Source: Hyaloraphidium curvatum
Taxonomy: Eukaryota; Monoblepharomycota; Hyaloraphidiomycetes; Hyaloraphidiales; Hyaloraphidiaceae
Direction: 5' to 3'
DNA length: 64,000 nucleotides
NCBI GenBank assembly: GCA_025558095.1
Contig: JAIVFI010000004.1
Location: 62,001 to 126,000, forward strand
The notes below the pieces were generated by a model, which did no database searches, was not told the origin of the DNA, and saw nothing but the letters and a program-made list of their open reading frames with translations. A program made the position numbers and the translations under genes. Positions within the stretch are counted from its first letter, which is position 1. Every line of letters starts with the position of its first letter. Positions 41,428 through 50,339 of the stretch are shown one piece after another.

Positions 41428-42446
41428 TCAGAGCAAACCACCTGCCGGCGCCGGCCTCGCCCTCTGGTTGTACAACATCTTTGCCAGCCTGTCCTTCTCC
41501 TCCTGGCTCAGGTTCGCCGGGTCCGGCGGCGGCGAGCTCGGCGCCACCGCCATCCCCTTCTGCACGCTCGCCCTGGCCTCCATCTCCCGCTGCCACCGCG
41601 CAAAGTACGGGAACTCGGCGATGTCCTGCCCCTGCAGCTTCCACGAGGCGGTCCAGGGGTAGCACGCGAAATCGGCGACCGAGATCTCGTCCCCCGCGAT
41701 GAAGCGCCGGTCGAAGAGGCGGTTGTTGAGCACCCCGTAGAGCCGGTTGACCTCGTCGGTGAAGCGCGTGACGGCGTAGCTCTGGTCGCCTTTGGTGTCG
41801 CCCAGCCGGCGGAAGTGCCCGCACTCGCCCGTCTTGGGCCCCTGGTTCGACTGCTGCCACACCACCCACTCGATCACCTCGTACTTTTTGGCCAGCGGGG
41901 TCGAGGGGAGCAGCGGGCTGTTGTGCTTCTCGGCGAGGTAGAGCATGATGGCGCCGCTCTCGAAGATGGCCACGGGGGGGCCGCCGCCGAGGGGCTCGTT
42001 GTCCACCAGCACGGGCTGTTGCGCGTCGATTGGGTCAGCGCCGGGCCCACGCGCGGGGCGGACCGCACGGCGTGGCCCACCATCCTGTGGTTCGGGTTCA
42101 TCTTGAGAAACTCGGGCGTGAACTGGTCCCCGCGCATGATGTTGCAGTCGACGACGTTGTACTTGATCCCCATCTCCTCGAGCAGGATGGTGACCTTCGA
42201 ACGGCAGAGGGAGGGCGGATCAGCTACCGACGCATGCCGGCCTTGGCCCGAGAACCGACCTTCTTGCCGTTGGGCGTCGGCCTGCGCGGAGCAACGCGTC
42301 AGGAACACGAAGAAGACAGCCCTGGAGCGCGGACCACGAACCAGTAGTGCAAATCGTACGCCGCTTTCGCCTGGGAGACACGCGCGCGGGGTGGCCGTCA
42401 GCGGGCGTCCGCCGCGCGCCCGGGCCACCGAACGCACCTGGGACAT
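41428..42446 (-). CDS. glutathione S-transferase, Ure2/YfcG-like
   Basis: Five exons (42438-42446, 42342-42370, 42260-42281, 42081-42194, 41428-42015) sum to 762 nt, 253 aa. The first three are only 9, 29 and 22 nt and together restore DLHYWPTPNGKKVTILLEE, the thioredoxin-like N-terminus of Ure2-type GSTs with the conserved Asn of TPNGKK. Then come NPNHRMPVLVD and the glutathione-contact FESGAIMLYLAEK. The alpha-helical C-domain has ISVADFACYPW and FPYFARW. Such enzymes conjugate or reduce disulfide and peroxide substrates in the cytosol. Divergent from a P450 gene 528 bp away, which suggests a shared detoxification role. Confidence 0.9.
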
Positions 42447-42974
42447 CTCGGCGGTGCAAATCAGAGGAGGCGAGGTTGTTTCTCGAGCCGATGGGCGGTT
42501 GTTGGCGTTGGCGTGCGGCCGTCGGATTATGAAAGGATCGCGCGATCACGAAACTGTGCGGCCAATCTGCCGCGGCGACCCCGAACTTTCCGCACCTCGA
42601 GAAGAGCGGACAAGTCTTCAACCTCCAGCTCTACGTCCGATTCGTCGGATGCGAATCCGACGGGAGCTCGGCGCGATGGATCGCGGAAGCAACCACCCGC
42701 CTCGCTCGCGGATCCAGTGTCGCACCCGTCCTCTTCATCACAGACGCGACGAATCAAACTCCTCCAGGGAACTTGCTTCAAAGGAACTGGGCATCCGACC
42801 CCGGTCGGGGATTGGGCTAACGAGGCTCGCCGGACCGGGTCCGACCGAGTCACAGACGCGACCCGCAATCACCGGCGCGTTCCCCCCAACCGGAGCCTCC
42901 GAATCGCGTCTGTTCGCGTGCAAACGCGCGAATCTCGTGCCACCGTCATCCCTCCCCCTCCCCCGCGCGCCGCG
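42447..42974. promoter_or_regulatory. divergent intergenic region between GST and P450 genes
   Basis: These 528 bp separate the two outward starts. The plus frame is open across much of it but has no P450 resemblance upstream of 42975. No specific response element could be assigned by eye. Confidence 0.35.
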
Positions 42975-44539
42975 ATGGGCCCCCTCGCCGCCGCCGCCCT
43001 CCTCGCCCTCGCGCTCTACCTGTACTTCTGGCTCCTCCCCCTGCTCCGCTCCGACTTCCCCGCCGTCTCGGGCGCGTGGAACCCCTTTGCCCGCGTGTCG
43101 GAGCAGCTCGGCAAGCGGCGGTTCGCCAAGCTCTGCCGGGAGCACGCGCGCAAGGGCGGCGTGCTCCGCGTCGCCCCGGGCACCCTCTCCGTGGCCGACC
43201 CCGCGCTCGTCGCGCGCATCGCTAAAACCCTGGACCTGCCCAAACCCGCGATGATCTACTCGAACCTGGTGCCGCCGACGTTCCGGGAGCGCAGCGTGCT
43301 GGACACGCTGGAGGACGCGCCGCACAGGATGCAGAGGAAGCTCCTGTCGCATTCGTTTTCGGTGCGGTACCTCTCGAACCTGGAGCCGCAGATGCTTGCC
43401 GTGTGGCACGATCTGAGGCGCGCGCTCGACGGGGAGATGGCCAGCTCCCCGGACCGGAGCGCAAGGGTGGACCTGGTGGCCATCATGCAGGCGTTCGCCG
43501 CGGACGTGATCGGGCTGACGGCGTTCGGGCGCTCGCTGGGATCCATCGGCGGGAGGCACCCGTTCGTGGAGGAGATGAACAGGTCGATGAAGTGGACCGC
43601 GCTGTTCGTCATCTTCCCGTTCCTGCGCAAGCGCTACCAATGGTTCCCCGTGAAGAGGACGTTCGAGTACCAGCGCGAGTTCACCGAGTCGCTCGTCGAG
43701 GCGCGCGAGAGAGAGATGGCCTCGCGCCCCGACGACGTCCCCGCCGACATCTTGAAATCGCTCATCTCGGCGCAGGACGAGGAATCGAAGTACAAGCTCA
43801 GCCGGGAGCAGGTCATGTCCAACGCCCTCGTCTTCATGGGCGCCGGCAGCGACACCACGGCGCACACGATGACTTGGGCTCTGTTCGCGCTGACGCAGCA
43901 CCGCTCGTTTTTGGAAAGGCTGAGGGCGGAGCTGGACCCGCTCGCGGGGGCGGGCGGGACGATCCCGCTGGCGGAGCTCAAGGGCGCGCGGAACCTGTCG
44001 AACCTGATCAACGAGACGCTGAGGATGTACCCCGTCGCCGGGGCCGGCCTGCTGGCGCGGGAGGTGCCCCCCGAGGGCTTCGCCATCGAGCACGGCGGGC
44101 GCACGGTCGAGGTGCCGCCGGGGACGTGGATCGAAATCGCCATGTATGCGCTGCTCCGGTCGCCCGCCCTGTGGAACAGGGCGGACGAGTTCTGGCCGGA
44201 CAGGTGGGATGCCGGGGACGGGAAGGAGGGGGACGGGCCGCTGGATTGCAACAGGGCGGCGTTCGCGCCGTTCATGCAGGGGTCGAGGGACTGCATCGGC
44301 AAGGTGGGCGTCCCGGGTGCTGCTGGGAAGGCGGAGCTGACGGTGCCGCCTTGGCGTCGCGGCAGAACTTTGCGGTCCAGGAGATGCGCGTGCTTCTGGC
44401 GCACTTTGTCACGCGGTACGAGTTCGAGCTGCTCTGCGATCCCAGGGAGGTGGTGCCCGAGGACAACCTGGTCCTCACGGTGAAGGGGTGTTCCTCGCCG
44501 ATGCGGGTGTGGCGGCGCGGGGCTGCCGGGCGGGTGTGA
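42975..44539 (+). CDS. cytochrome P450 monooxygenase
   Basis: Exons 42975-44303 and 44366-44539 sum to 1503 nt, 500 aa. An N-terminal anchor (LAAAALLALALYLYFWLLPL) places it on the ER membrane. The I-helix has MGAGSDTTAHTMTW (AGxDTT), the K-helix NETLR gives ExxR, the PERF region reads FWPDRW, and the heme loop FMQGSRDCIGK has its Cys ligand at 440, right before the intron. The second exon supplies the terminal helix and beta region (NFAVQEMRVLLAHFVTRYEF). It is a class II microsomal P450 that oxidises a hydrophobic substrate with electrons from a CPR; the exact CYP family is not assignable by eye. It faces a GST gene. Confidence 0.92.
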
Positions 44540-44709
44540 GGACCCCGGGGCGGATGGACCCCGGACGGGGATGCTTTAACACCGTGCATGGTATCATGGC
44601 AGTTGCTGGCCGTAGGACGGTGCGGGTTAGTCATTGGAGGCGAAGTTTCTCCGACGGGGTCCCGACCGGCGACCGGCCCGCAGCGGCCCGCGTTGCCGCC
44701 GCAAACACC

Positions 44710-45612
44710 ATGTCAGCGCCGTCCCCCGAGCCCGGCGCCGGCCCGCGGCCGCCATCGGCGGCACCGGCCGGCCCGTCGGACGAGGCGCTCTCGTTCCTGG
44801 CCGAGTACACGGGCCTCACGCTGCCCGAGTGCCGCGCCCGCGCCCTCGCCGTCCGCGACTCCGCGGTCTCGCAGAATCTCCACGTCTACCGCTGCGTCGC
44901 GGAGCTCATGTTCCTCACGGCGCGCGTCGCACGGCACCCGAAATATTCCGACGCGATGGCGGCCCTGGATGCCGACCCCGCCGCGCGGTGGCTCGAGGTC
45001 GGCTGCGCCTTCGGCGCCGACGTGCGCAAGCTGGTGCTGGACGGCTGGCCGGCCGCGCAGGTGCACTGCCTGGACGTGACCCGCGGGTACTGGGACCTCG
45101 GCTTGCGGCTGTTTGGGGACGCGGGCACGCTGGCGTGCCCCACGGCGTTCGGCAACATCCTCGAGGACGCGTTCTTCCCGCCCTCGCCGCCGCCCGGGTT
45201 CGCGGACCCGCTGCCGAGGAGGGCGTTCGCCGTCGTCTCGGTGGCGGCCGTCTTGCACGTGCTGGCCAAGGAGGACGTCGAGGGCCTGCTGTCCCGCATT
45301 TTCGAGCACTTGATGGCCCCCGGCGGCCTGCTCCTCGGCTCCTGCGTCGGCACGGCGGTCGAGGACGGCCAGTCGTGGTGGGAAACCCCCGACGGCACGG
45401 GCCGGCCGCGGTTCCTGCACTCGGGGGCCTCGCTGCGGCGCCTGCTGGAGAAGGTCGGCTACGTGGATGTGGAGGTGGGCCAGCACGTGCGGCCGGACAG
45501 GGCGATGCTGCGCTCCGAGGGTCCGAGGGAGGTGCAGCCGGGGACCAGGGAGGCCGAGGCGCTGGCCAACGACAACCTGCGGTACCTGGTGTTTTCGGCG
45601 AGGAAGCCCTGA
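44710..45612 (+). CDS. SAM-dependent class I methyltransferase
   Basis: This is a single-exon 300-aa protein. Motif I is WLEVGCAFGADVRKL, the following acidic strand is VHCLDVTRGYWDLG, the post-I region leads to FAVVSVAAVLHVLAKED (motif II-like), and the motif III area is HLMAPGGLLLGSC. The start ATG 44710 follows an upstream open stretch without further resemblance. It resembles the fungal methyltransferase group often found near secondary-metabolite genes, but no backbone enzyme is present here. The target (protein or small molecule) is unknown. It lies 170 bp downstream of the P450 on the same strand, so the two might act on one pathway. Confidence 0.8.
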   Translation: MSAPSPEPGAGPRPPSAAPAGPSDEALSFLAEYTGLTLPECRARALAVRDSAVSQNLHVYRCVAELMFLTARVARHPKYSDAMAALDADPAARWLEVGCAFGADVRKLVLDGWPAAQVHCLDVTRGYWDLGLRLFGDAGTLACPTAFGNILEDAFFPPSPPPGFADPLPRRAFAVVSVAAVLHVLAKEDVEGLLSRIFEHLMAPGGLLLGSCVGTAVEDGQSWWETPDGTGRPRFLHSGASLRRLLEKVGYVDVEVGQHVRPDRAMLRSEGPREVQPGTREAEALANDNLRYLVFSARKP

Positions 45613-46008
45613 GGGGGCGGCGGCTCGGACCTGGTTCGGCAGGACACTTTCTCTCACTTACGTAGTGCCTCTCGTAATGTTTGTTGTGGTGGAACCGCCG
45701 CAGGACGGGTACTTGGGCGGGGAACGCGATAGAACGGATAGATCGGTCGAGCGCAAAGGAAGGTCGGAGACGCGATCGCGCTTCAACACGTGCCGTCCAC
45801 ATGCACAGATGTCAAGCCCAAGCTGGCGGCGGACCAGCGGGCGATCGGCTCGCGAGGTTGCTCCGAGGCGCGAAGCGGAAGTGGACGTCGTCGAGCGTGA
45901 TCTGGACCATTTGCAGCTCGTCCGTGGGCTCCGACGCCGCTCCGGGTGCGACAAACAAAGGATGCATAGGGTCGCCTGTAGCGAAGAAAGAAATCTTCCA
46001 ATTCGAGA
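45613..46008. other. intergenic; contains copy 1 of a short dispersed element
   Basis: This holds the methyltransferase terminator side. The minus frame 45812-46012 (SEPTDELQMVQITLDDVHFRF) looks protein-like but I could not splice it to the next gene in frame. It includes the repeat at 45941-45971. Confidence 0.35.
45941..45971. repeat. dispersed ~31-nt element, copy 1
   Basis: The core GACAAACAAAG followed by G and ATGCATAGG is shared with 47981-48012, with a matching TCCGGG flank on the 5' side. About 28 of 31 positions agree. Confidence 0.5.
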
Positions 46009-46349
46009 TCACGAGACTAGATCAGGGTTCGGCAAGGCGAGGAATTTCAGTGCCCTCTCTCGCACTTCTTGGTAGAGCGGGCCGCCTCCCGCTTCCATGC
46101 TCCACTGGCTCCCGTGAAGCTTCAAGTCGCAACCCGCCAGCCTCTGCTCCGCGTCTGCGGGCTCCTCGCTCCCGTCCATCGGGGGAACCGGCAACGAACC
46201 ATGACCTCGCGCCGACCCGAGAACGTTGGAGCCTCGCCGGACAGGACGCCACTGTTCGCCTCGTCTTCGGCGTCAAGCACGTCCTTGACGGCCCGGTAGA
46301 AGCAAGCTGGGCGCACGAGATATTCCATTTTGGCGCGTGTCTCCGCCAT
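46009..46349 (-). CDS. possible small protein, unknown
   Basis: Exons 46200-46349 and 46009-46143 join in phase (GTTCGT...GAGCAG) to 94 aa beginning MAETRAKMEYLVRPACFYRA and containing DVLDAEDEANSGVLSG and ALKFLALPNPDLV. Codon use and acidity look real, but the frame downstream (45812-46011) also looks coding and could not be connected, so this may be a broken or mis-modelled gene. No family was recognised. Confidence 0.35.
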
Positions 46350-47137
46350 GAGAGGATGGGTTGGCCGCTTCGGGCAGGGTAGTGGAGGGTGTTGATGTTG
46401 GCTGTCGTGGCGGGGCAACACGACAAGCTACGAGTCGCTCCGTTAGCGTACCAGGATACGATTCCGAAACGGCTGGTTTCCGAATCGGTGGATCGGGCAA
46501 GAGGGGACCCTCGGGCGTCCCCGGTCCACGGATCCCCCTTGACTTCCCTAGCCGTCGCACGATGCTGCGCCCGAAGTATGTGCGACGCCTGCTTCCCCTG
46601 GCTCCGCCACCTGCCGCAGCACCCGTCCTGTCACGGCCCGACGATCCGCGGCACAGATCCCGCACGTCGCCGAGCGAGTCACTCGGCACATATCCCATCG
46701 CCGACTGAGTCACCCGGCCATCCGTCTGCTCCATGCTGTGGAGCACCCCGTCCTTGCCGCGGGGATCTGCACCTGAGTTCCCTGACCTACGCCGCCTGCG
46801 CGCAATTCCGCAACTCCTCAGCGGCTCGGTCCCTGGGCCGCACCATCTTGGGGGCATCTTGATCAGTCATTCGTGGAAGAGACCAGGTCGGGCCAAGGTG
46901 CGCAAATCTCGCATCCTGGGACCACCGGTCCCTCCTTGCCGTAAATCACAGAAACGTTCGCCGCCACGTCCGTCCTGCTGCGGGTCCAAATGCATCTGCC
47001 GAATGCATCTGACGAGGTTGCTTCCGAATGAGGCAAGAGGGGATCTAGTGTCCCTCGATCCCTCAAAATCGAACTCTCCCCGACGCCTCCCAATCCCCCA
47101 ACCTGTTCTCCAGGCTGCCCCCCGTGCCCACACCACT
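46350..47137. other. intergenic, nothing recognised
   Basis: This 788-bp stretch upstream of the secreted-protein gene has only overlapping short ORFs on both strands. No repeat or RNA gene was identified. Confidence 0.4.
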
Positions 47138-47946
47138 ATGTCGCGCCCGGTGTACACCGCGCTGCTTTCCCTGCTTGCCGCCGTGATCCTCCTTGTTGCC
47201 GGGGCCGCCGCGGCGCCCGGAGGGAAGGCCCCCGTCGTCTTCAAGCGCTCCTGCGGGGAGTGCGACAGTGCCGCCTTCTGGTACGCCACGGTTGAGCTGC
47301 TTGCCCGCGATGCCGCTGACCACCTTGCCGCCCGTGCCGCTGCTACCGCGCCTCACTCGCCGGCCACCCCCCTTCCGTTCCGCCTTCCCGCCCGGCGCTT
47401 CCGCCCGCGGCCGGGGATCCAGCGAGTTCGCCTACCCCAATGCCCCCGAAGGTCACGTCGCATGCGTCGGCCACGCCGACAGCCAGCACCTCTACAGGCG
47501 CTACGAAGCCTCCAAGCAGGCCACCCTGACGATGGTGGCCCTCAACAACGGCGGCCAGTTCTCGACGTCCGCCCAAGCGAAGTCCCTCGCCACCACCCTC
47601 ACGATCTTCAACCCCGGCGACGGGGACATGACCGTCACCGCCATCTCCATCGGCCCCCAGTCGGGCACCGCGAGCTGGGACATCGCCGCCCCGACGCCCA
47701 CGGGGGTGATCACCGCCGGCGGCGACGCGCTGCTGACCGCGTACGCGACCTACGTGACCGACTCGCAGGGGACCCTCACGCCCGTCGCGACGTTCACGGT
47801 GCTCGCCACCAACGCCGCGGGGGACCTTCCCGTCACGCCCACCGCGTTCTCGTTCACGGCCACGGCGACGCTGACGTACGTGGTGGGTGCATTATCCCGG
47901 GCTGCAAACCAACGGGGGGCTGACCTGCTCCCCTTTGCAGACTTGA
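47138..47946 (+). CDS. secreted protein, unknown family
   Basis: Exons 47138-47280, 47423-47882 and 47941-47946 sum to 609 nt, 202 aa. Residues 1-26 are a signal peptide (SRPVYTALLSLLAAVILLVAG). A Cys group near the N-terminus reads RSCGECDSAAFC once the first intron is removed, and GHVACVGH follows. The rest is Thr/Ala-rich beta sequence (TLTIFNPGDGDMTVTAISIG, FTVLATNAAGDLPVTP), suggesting an extracellular beta-sandwich. The last exon is six bases (T-stop) after a GTGGGT donor; reading through would add an unlikely tail. First-intron length is 142 nt, longer than usual here. The function is unknown; it could be a cell-wall protein. Confidence 0.55.
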
Positions 47947-47980
47947 TGCGACCGTGCGCGGATTCTCCATGCGAGACCAC

Positions 47981-48012
47981 TCCGGGGCGCGACAAACAAA
48001 GCATGCATAGGA
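47981..48012. repeat. dispersed ~31-nt element, copy 2
   Basis: Matches 45941-45971: TCCGGGGCGC flank, GACAAACAAAG, a single C/G change, then ATGCATAGG. It lies in the 3' gap between two convergent genes. Confidence 0.5.
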
Positions 48013-48063
48013 TATCGTGGCTACATGCAGGGAATTGGATATCGTCCGACGACCGGGTCCCCT

Positions 48064-48803
48064 TTACTCTCCCCTGACTCCCCTTGCGGCCTCGGCGCCC
48101 GCGCCGACGCCCAGCGTCCCCACCGGCCTCCACACCCCGTCCCTGTCCACCTCCGTCGGATCCCCGCGGCGGGGTCCGACGGCGTCCTTGGCGGCCCAGT
48201 CGTCTGCGAGGATGGAAAGCGGGGAGGGAGGGCGACGCATGGGGTGCAGGGGTGTTTCGGATGCGTCGATGGGCCAGGTGTCGGGCGTGCCCTCGGGGAA
48301 TGCGATGAGGGAGGTCCAGTCGAAGTCGGCGGAAATAGGCTGGCCATCGGAGGAAGGAGCTGGCAGCGGGAGCGGTTCCGCGGGTGAGCGCAACGTCCTT
48401 CGCACCGGACCATGGCGGCACACCCACGGAAAGAGACGGAGCCATCGGCGGCGAGCTCCAGCAACACCTTATAGAGCGTGCCAAGCCAGGCCGGCGGGCC
48501 GGAGCTGTCCGCCGGAGCAGCGGGCTCTGCGGGGGGCTGCGCGGGCCTGGGCGGTGCGCCGGTTGTCAAGCGCGGGCTGCGCCGTCCCTCAGCGTGCGGC
48601 GCGCCGGCGGCCCCGATGGGCGGCGCGAGCGACGCGCGCAGCGGCTCGGAGAAGCGCGGGCCGCCGCGGGCCTGCGGCGGCGCGGGGGGCGGCGCGGGGG
48701 ACGCTGCGGGACCGCGGCACCGTCAGCAGCCGGCCACGGGGCTCCTGCCGCGCTGCGATGCGGCGCCGCGCGGCAGCCGGCGGATCTCACCGGCAGCGTG
48801 CAT
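48064..48803 (-). CDS. hypothetical protein, Pro/Ala-rich N-terminus
   Basis: Exons 48791-48803 (13 nt), 48428-48703 and 48064-48359 sum to 585 nt, 194 aa. The frame stays open only with these joins. The N-terminal half is Pro/Ala-rich (ASPAPPPAPPQARGGPRFSE). The middle has WLGTLYKVLLELAADGSVSF, and the C-terminal half is ISADFDWTSLIAFPEGTPDT and PLSILADDWAAKDAVG, with several Trp and acidic residues. No family was recognised and no signal peptide or membrane helix is seen. The 13-nt first exon is the least certain part. It is convergent with the secreted-protein gene. Confidence 0.5.
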
Positions 48804-49447
48804 CTCGGCTGCTGCCGGCGTTGGGGCGGCGGGCGGCTGATGGGGGAGCGGGGGTGCGAACGCAAGGTAGACAGGGAAAGGTTGGCCAGGCACCGCAGCC
48901 AGGCGGCGCGCGCGCTGACCCACTCGTCTCGGGCCTAACTCGTAATTCGCTAACCTAGGTTAACCCACTCTCAGGTACCCGACTGCGGCGCGTTTCATGG
49001 ACGTACCCGGATGGCCGGCTTTTGTAGTCGATGTCAGCGCAAGCGTGGGCGGCGCGAGGTGGGCGACAAGCAAACCCTGCCTGTCTCAGGAACGGAGTGT
49101 CGGCAGCGGACTGCTTCACCATGGGCTCACGGACAACTGGCTACGGGCTTTTCTCGTCTACATGGAGGGCGTCTTCTACCGGCCGGGGCTGGTGCACTGG
49201 TGTTCAGACTGTTCAGACAGCAGACGCTGTCCAGGCACTGTCCAGACACTGCCGTCGATCAAACGACGATCAAACGGCACGATGCCTGCCTGGGATTTAT
49301 CGCTATCTTTGGTCGTATCCAGCTAGGCCCGGGTTTGTCCGTGCGGGTCCGCGTGGGCGAGGGCGTCCAATCCCCAACATCGTCTACTCATAGCCAACGA
49401 GTCCACCATGCCTCAGACGTCGTCGTCGCGAGATCTACTGCGCCCGT
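48804..49447. other. intergenic with short imperfect tandem repeats
   Basis: This holds a cluster of TTCAGAC / CTGTCCAG(A/G)CACTG units around 49200-49255. No gene was recognised. Confidence 0.35.
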
Positions 49448-50011
49448 TCACGACAGTCCCGGAATCAAGCCCAGCTCGTCCACCCGGTAGTACCTGCTCA
49501 GATTCTCCGGCTCCAACAGCCGCACCTCCTGGTCCAGATGCCGCATCAGCGCCGGTCCGAACGAGTCCATGACCTCCTTGAGCTCCGACAGCCGCAGCTC
49601 CCTCTCCCCTTTCCGGCAGGCCTCGAGCAGCGCCTTCATTCTGTCCATCCCCGCGTGGATCTCGCCGTGCTGCGCCGTGAGCACCCCGGCACTCGAAAAC
49701 TCCGGGATCCGCCGCGCGAGAGCGGGGAAGACGTAGTATTCCTCGATGTCGTGGTGTCCCTCGAGGTTCTCGAGGAACCCCAGGCCCGCGGAGAGGAACT
49801 CGCGGATCGACACGCCGGGCGGCCGCGAGCCCGCGGTGCACGCGCCGTGGAGGTAGGCCCACGTGCGGCGGAAGTGCTCGTGGAACATGTCCATCTTGCG
49901 GGCCACGCGCGTGTACTGCTGCCGCTCGGCGGGCGTCAGCGCGGGGGGTTCCTTGGGGTCGGGCGCGGTCGTGGGGGGCTGGGCGGCCGCGGCGGGCTGC
50001 GCGGCGTCCAT
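49448..50011 (-). CDS. hemerythrin-like (HHE) domain protein
   Basis: A single exon gives about 187 aa from Met at 50009-50011 (an in-frame Met 102 nt upstream is possible). The four-helix di-iron pattern is visible: His in DMFHEHFRRTWAYLH, the pair HH-x2-EE in LEGHHDIEEYYVFPAL, a further His in TAQHGEIHAGMDRMK and H-x3-E in LMRHLDQEVRLLE. These are the ligand positions of hemerythrin/HHE proteins, which bind oxygen or sense redox and iron state. A Pro/Ala-rich N-terminal segment of about 30 residues precedes helix 1. There is no signal peptide, so it is probably cytosolic. It lies next to a hybrid histidine kinase, but there is no proof of a link. Confidence 0.82.
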   Translation of the reverse strand: MDAAQPAAAAQPPTTAPDPKEPPALTPAERQQYTRVARKMDMFHEHFRRTWAYLHGACTAGSRPPGVSIREFLSAGLGFLENLEGHHDIEEYYVFPALARRIPEFSSAGVLTAQHGEIHAGMDRMKALLEACRKGERELRLSELKEVMDSFGPALMRHLDQEVRLLEPENLSRYYRVDELGLIPGLS

Positions 50012-50339
50012 CGGTTTACTGCGATGGAGCGGAGCAAGCGGAGAGCAGGATAGGAAGGGTTTAAAGGCGATTCCGGGGCGGAGCGGGGGGCCTTTGAGGA
50101 CGTTTCGGAACATCGGAAAATCGGCCGATCCTTCACCTCAACCCTCGACACTCGAACCCGCCAGAAACGACCAGAAGAATCGCTAACCTGCACATATGCA
50201 GCGGGGTCAGCTTTGCTTGGGAGGATGTTCTGGGACTCGGTCGCAATCCCACGTTGTGCGGCCAACGAATACCCTACTCCATACCGTGAATCAGATGCAC
50301 AGCACATCCACCCATGCACTTCTCCCTCCTCCCAGCGCC
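50012..50339. other. intergenic between hemerythrin-like and histidine-kinase genes
   Basis: This spacer of 328 bp is the promoter side of the hemerythrin-like gene and the 3' end of the kinase gene. No motif was recognised. Confidence 0.35.

Noticed and set aside
41212-43254. 680-aa plus-strand ORF
   Set aside because: It runs antisense to the GST exons and into the P450 promoter in a non-P450 frame; Arg/Pro-rich composition with no family signal.
49200-49255. CRISPR-like repeats
   Set aside because: Units are short, imperfect and without regular spacers; simple local duplications in a eukaryotic intergenic region.
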